This document shows, one piece after another, positions 7,108 through 9,285 of a stretch of DNA of 9,285 bases (the stretch's first letter is position 1; each line of letters begins with the position of its first letter). This DNA comes from Bacteroidia bacterium (GTDB lineage: Bacteria; Bacteroidota; Bacteroidia; Cytophagales; Cyclobacteriaceae). Below the pieces are notes generated by a model. The model was given only the letters and a program-made list of their open reading frames with translations, searched no databases and was not told where the DNA came from. Both the position numbers and the translations under genes were made by a program. Location: contig JANXRR010000440.1 in NCBI GenBank assembly GCA_025356795.1, forward strand, positions 1-9,285. Direction: 5' to 3'.

Positions 7108-7148
7108 CGACTCAACGAGTCATCCAAATCAATTAATATTGTGCTTGT

Positions 7149-8804
7149 ATGCTCAAGCAACTGTCCATCAAAAACTACGCCCTTATTAAACAATTGGAAA
7201 TGCAGCCAGATGGGGCTCTCAATGTTATTACAGGTGAAACAGGTGCTGGCAAATCGATTATGCTGGGTGCCATTGGCTTGTTGTTGGGCAATCGGGCAGA
7301 TTCAAAAATGCTGTGGGATGAAAACGAGAAATGTGTTACCGAAGCTGTTTTTGATATCACCTCTTATCAACTTGAGTCGCTGTTTGAAACTGAAAACTTG
7401 GATTTTGAAAATCAAACAATTCTTAGAAGGGAAATTAGTGCTGGCGGAAAAAGCAGGGCTTTTATTAATGACACTCCCGTTACGCTTGAGGTAATAAAAA
7501 AGATAGGCAAGAGATTATTGGATATACATTCCCAGCACGAAACTCTGGAATTGGGCACGCGCATCTTTCAACTCAATTTTATTGATAGCTTAGCTGATAA
7601 CGAAGAATTAAGAACACAGTACAGGCAAGCCTGGAAAGGGTATAAACAGGCTCTGCAAAACTTCGAAACGTTAAAGGGCGAAGCAGAATCGCTCAGGCAA
7701 GAAGCTGATTTTATCAATTACCAGCTTAGGGAGTTAGTAAATGTAAACCTTAAAGGAGATGAGCAAGAAACACTGGAGTCAGATTTAAAGATAATGGAGC
7801 ATGCCGAAGATATCAAGCTGCGTTTCAATCAAGCCTTGGCTCAACTTAGTAACGATGAATTTTCGGTTTCTTCATTACTGGCAACTACTCGCCATCAGCT
7901 CAACCCGGTGGCTGGTTACTCTTCATCGTATTTTAATTTGGTGGAGCGATTGGAAAGTGTGAGGCTTGAGCTCCAAGATGTTATTAGCGAAATTGAATCA
8001 GAGGAAGAAAAGATTGAATTCGATCCGGCTCGCATTGAAGATACAAAGCAGCGGTTAAGTATAATCTATCAGTTGTTAAAGAAGCATAATGCAGCTGATG
8101 TCAATCAATTATTAGTGACTCAACAAGAGTTGCAACATAAATCTGATAAAGCCCTTAACCTTGATAGTGTCTTACTAAAAGCTGAAAATGACAAGACTAA
8201 ATCCTTAGAAGAAATCACTTCTCTAGCTAAGAAATTAAGCAGCAGTAGGAAGAAAGTATTTCTTCCACTAGGTAAAAAAATTGAGATCCTTTTGCAGGAA
8301 TTAGGAATAGCTAATGCTAAGTTAGAAATAGAACAAAATTTAATTGCTCCCGATGCCACAGGTATAGACAGCATAGATATTCTTTTTAGTGCCAACAAAG
8401 GCATGGCACCACGGCCTTTGGCTCAAGTGGCCTCTGGCGGAGAATTTTCCCGATTGATGTTCGCGGTAAAATTCGTCATGGCAGAAAAAACATCCATGCC
8501 TACTCTTATTTTAGATGAGGTTGATAGCGGTGTTTCAGGTGAAGTTGCCATTCAACTAGGAAATATGATGAAGGTGATGGCAAAGAATCATCAAGTAATA
8601 ACCATAAGTCATTTGCCTCAAATAGCTGCGCGAGCCAATAAGCATTACTTTGTTTATAAAGACAACTCGTCTGAGAAGACAGTAAGTTTAATTAAAGAGC
8701 TTGACGAAAAAGGACGGGTGTCAGAAATAGCTAAAATGATTGGAGGTGCTAAGCCATCGGCAGTAGCTCTTGAGAATGCCCGGGAGCTGATCAACAGTCT
8801 TTAA
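7149..8804 (+). CDS. recN: DNA repair ATPase RecN
   Basis: This 551-residue SMC-like ATPase acts in double-strand break repair, where it binds DNA ends and bridges DNA to help RecA-dependent recombination. All nucleotide-binding elements are visible: Walker A GETGAGKS at 29-36, the RecN-typical DIHSQHE near 130, the ABC signature SGGEFSRLM starting at 429, Walker B LILDEVDSG with acidic residues at 456-457, and the switch-loop His488 in ITISHLPQIAARA. Between the two ATPase halves is a charged, Glu/Lys/Gln-rich stretch (about 150-370) of the predicted coiled-coil arm, shorter than in SMC proteins as usual for RecN. Length is normal. The start at 7149 places MLKQLSIKNYALI at the N-terminus, the expected opening of the family. 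The gene diverges from the OstA-like gene and its stop abuts the stop of a convergent lipoprotein gene. Confidence 0.98.
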   Translation: MLKQLSIKNYALIKQLEMQPDGALNVITGETGAGKSIMLGAIGLLLGNRADSKMLWDENEKCVTEAVFDITSYQLESLFETENLDFENQTILRREISAGGKSRAFINDTPVTLEVIKKIGKRLLDIHSQHETLELGTRIFQLNFIDSLADNEELRTQYRQAWKGYKQALQNFETLKGEAESLRQEADFINYQLRELVNVNLKGDEQETLESDLKIMEHAEDIKLRFNQALAQLSNDEFSVSSLLATTRHQLNPVAGYSSSYFNLVERLESVRLELQDVISEIESEEEKIEFDPARIEDTKQRLSIIYQLLKKHNAADVNQLLVTQQELQHKSDKALNLDSVLLKAENDKTKSLEEITSLAKKLSSSRKKVFLPLGKKIEILLQELGIANAKLEIEQNLIAPDATGIDSIDILFSANKGMAPRPLAQVASGGEFSRLMFAVKFVMAEKTSMPTLILDEVDSGVSGEVAIQLGNMMKVMAKNHQVITISHLPQIAARANKHYFVYKDNSSEKTVSLIKELDEKGRVSEIAKMIGGAKPSAVALENARELINSL

Positions 8805-8817
8805 TTATTCTTTGATC
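8789..8817. repeat. Inverted repeat spanning the butt-joined recN and lipoprotein gene ends
   Basis: GATCAA at 8789-8794 and TTGATC at 8812-8817 are perfect inverted arms; allowing one bulged C at 8795, AG/CT extends the stem to eight pairs, leaving a 12-base AT-rich loop (8798-8809). The two stop codons of the convergent genes (8802-8804 plus, 8805-8807 minus) both fall in the loop. No long T-tract follows on either strand, so it is at most a weak two-way terminator. Confidence 0.3.
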
Positions 8818-9173
8818 TTCACAACAACACCGTGCAAGATCATTCCATCTTTCAAGTCCAATTGTTTCATTTGACTCGTGTCAACTTTCAAAAGAATAAG
8901 TTCATTGTTTTCAGTCCAACCTTGAACGTGATATCCTATTGGTACCCTTTTCTCTTCAATCTTACTGTTTTTTTCCTTGGCAGGAACGATAGCCCAAAAA
9001 ATGCTTGAATCTTGTGGCGAATTGTGGAGACTGTATTTCAAATATTTCATTTTTCCATCCGGTGATAGTGAATCACCCAAAAGGATCATGGTTTCCGATT
9101 TTTCATTTTCGTGTTTAGTAGAACATGCCAAGAAAAAGAAAAGTGATAAGAAGATTACACATGCTCGTTGCAT
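8805..9173 (-). CDS. Small predicted lipoprotein of unknown function
   Basis: The 122-residue product begins MQRACVIFLSLFFFLAC, a lipoprotein signal with lipobox FLAC and the lipidated Cys at residue 17. The mature part (about 105 residues) starts with a polar linker STKHENEKSE and then alternates hydrophobic and polar residues in a way that suggests a small beta-rich domain: MILLGDSLSPDGKMKYLKYSL, SIFWAIVPAKE, VPIGYHVQGWTENNELILLKV and a final DGMILHGVVVKIKE. I do not recognise the family and see no catalytic motif or cysteine pair. The residue after the lipidated Cys is Ser, so inner versus outer membrane placement cannot be told. It starts 25 bases after the stop of the gene at the right edge, on the same strand, so the two are probably cotranscribed; no promoter of its own was seen in that gap. 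Confidence 0.8.
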   Translation of the reverse strand: MQRACVIFLSLFFFLACSTKHENEKSETMILLGDSLSPDGKMKYLKYSLHNSPQDSSIFWAIVPAKEKNSKIEEKRVPIGYHVQGWTENNELILLKVDTSQMKQLDLKDGMILHGVVVKIKE

Positions 9174-9198
9174 AATTAAATAATTGATCGTTTGGCTC

Positions 9199-9285
9199 TT
9201 AATCTACTTGCACCCTAATATCGTTTAAAACTTTGACTTTCAACGCATCTTTATTCTTAAAATCAACATATCGGAAGTAATGAAG
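9199..9285 (-). CDS. C-terminal end of an unidentified gene, cut by the window edge
   Basis: An open frame of 28 codons enters from the right edge and ends at a TAA (complement of 9199-9201). It encodes LHYFRYVDFKNKDALKVKVL followed by NDIRVQVD. The fragment is rich in alternating hydrophobic and charged residues, as in terminal beta strands, but is too short to assign a family. Support for it being a real coding end is that it stays open to the edge, its codon choice looks like its neighbours, and a same-strand lipoprotein gene follows 25 bases later. Confidence 0.5.
   Translation of the reverse strand, partial: LHYFRYVDFKNKDALKVKVLNDIRVQVD

Noticed and set aside
7134..7141. TAATATTG as the recN -7 element
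   Set aside because: It has no TTG at the right distance and would start transcription at the ATG; the 7078-7107 element fits better.
7021..7494. A 157-codon plus-strand open frame overlapping the 5' part of recN
   Set aside because: It lies in another frame of the unmistakable recN gene, has no recognisable domain and crosses the divergent promoter region.
1..9285. A novel defence, mobile or biosynthetic system
   Set aside because: Every sizeable gene is a recognised core or envelope protein, apart from one small lipoprotein, one T9SS client and an edge fragment; there are no transposase, integrase, direct-repeat, tRNA or CRISPR signals, and base composition looks even throughout.

Overview
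The window looks like ordinary chromosomal DNA from a member of the Bacteroidota, most likely a Cytophagales-type gliding or environmental lineage (the rank below phylum is inference). The signs are a protein with a type IX secretion (T9SS) type A C-terminal sorting domain, a DUF4835 protein, an OstA-like protein of the long Bacteroidota type, an Rpb6-like omega subunit, AT-rich DNA, no clear Shine-Dalgarno sequences, and promoter-like sites of the Bacteroidota form TTG-N19-21-TAnnTTTG. Coding density is high and no stretch above 300 bases lacks a gene. I saw no tRNA, rRNA, CRISPR array, insertion sequence or phage gene.

Layout, left to right. Positions 1-5379 are all minus strand. In transcription order they are a T9SS-sorted secreted protein (5379-4678), then a tight run: bamD (start best placed at 4558), rpoZ (3734-3414), coaBC (3408-2200), a DUF4835/PorD-like gene (2213-1314) and tilS (1285 to the left edge, cut off). 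Gaps in this run are 5, 5, -14 and 28 bases, and a good Bacteroidota promoter lies just ahead of bamD, so it is probably one operon. Upstream on the same strand is the OstA/LptA-like gene (start best placed at 7022, ending 5499). It diverges from recN (7149-8804, plus strand) across a 126-base spacer holding back-to-back promoter candidates. recN ends exactly where a small convergent lipoprotein gene ends (9173-8805). At the right edge is the last 28 codons of another minus-strand gene.

Functionally the window mixes cell-envelope assembly (BamD for outer-membrane proteins, the OstA-like protein for LPS transport, DUF4835 linked to type IX secretion, one T9SS client) with core housekeeping (RNA polymerase omega, coenzyme A synthesis, tRNA-Ile lysidine formation, RecN repair). 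Several of these are common neighbours in Bacteroidota, so this is a conserved core region and not an accessory island. I did not find a convincing undescribed system. The points most worth a second look are two substituted catalytic positions in the CoaC half of CoaBC, two genes whose longest open frame gives a wrong start, and the butt-joined recN/lipoprotein gene ends with an inverted repeat around both stop codons.
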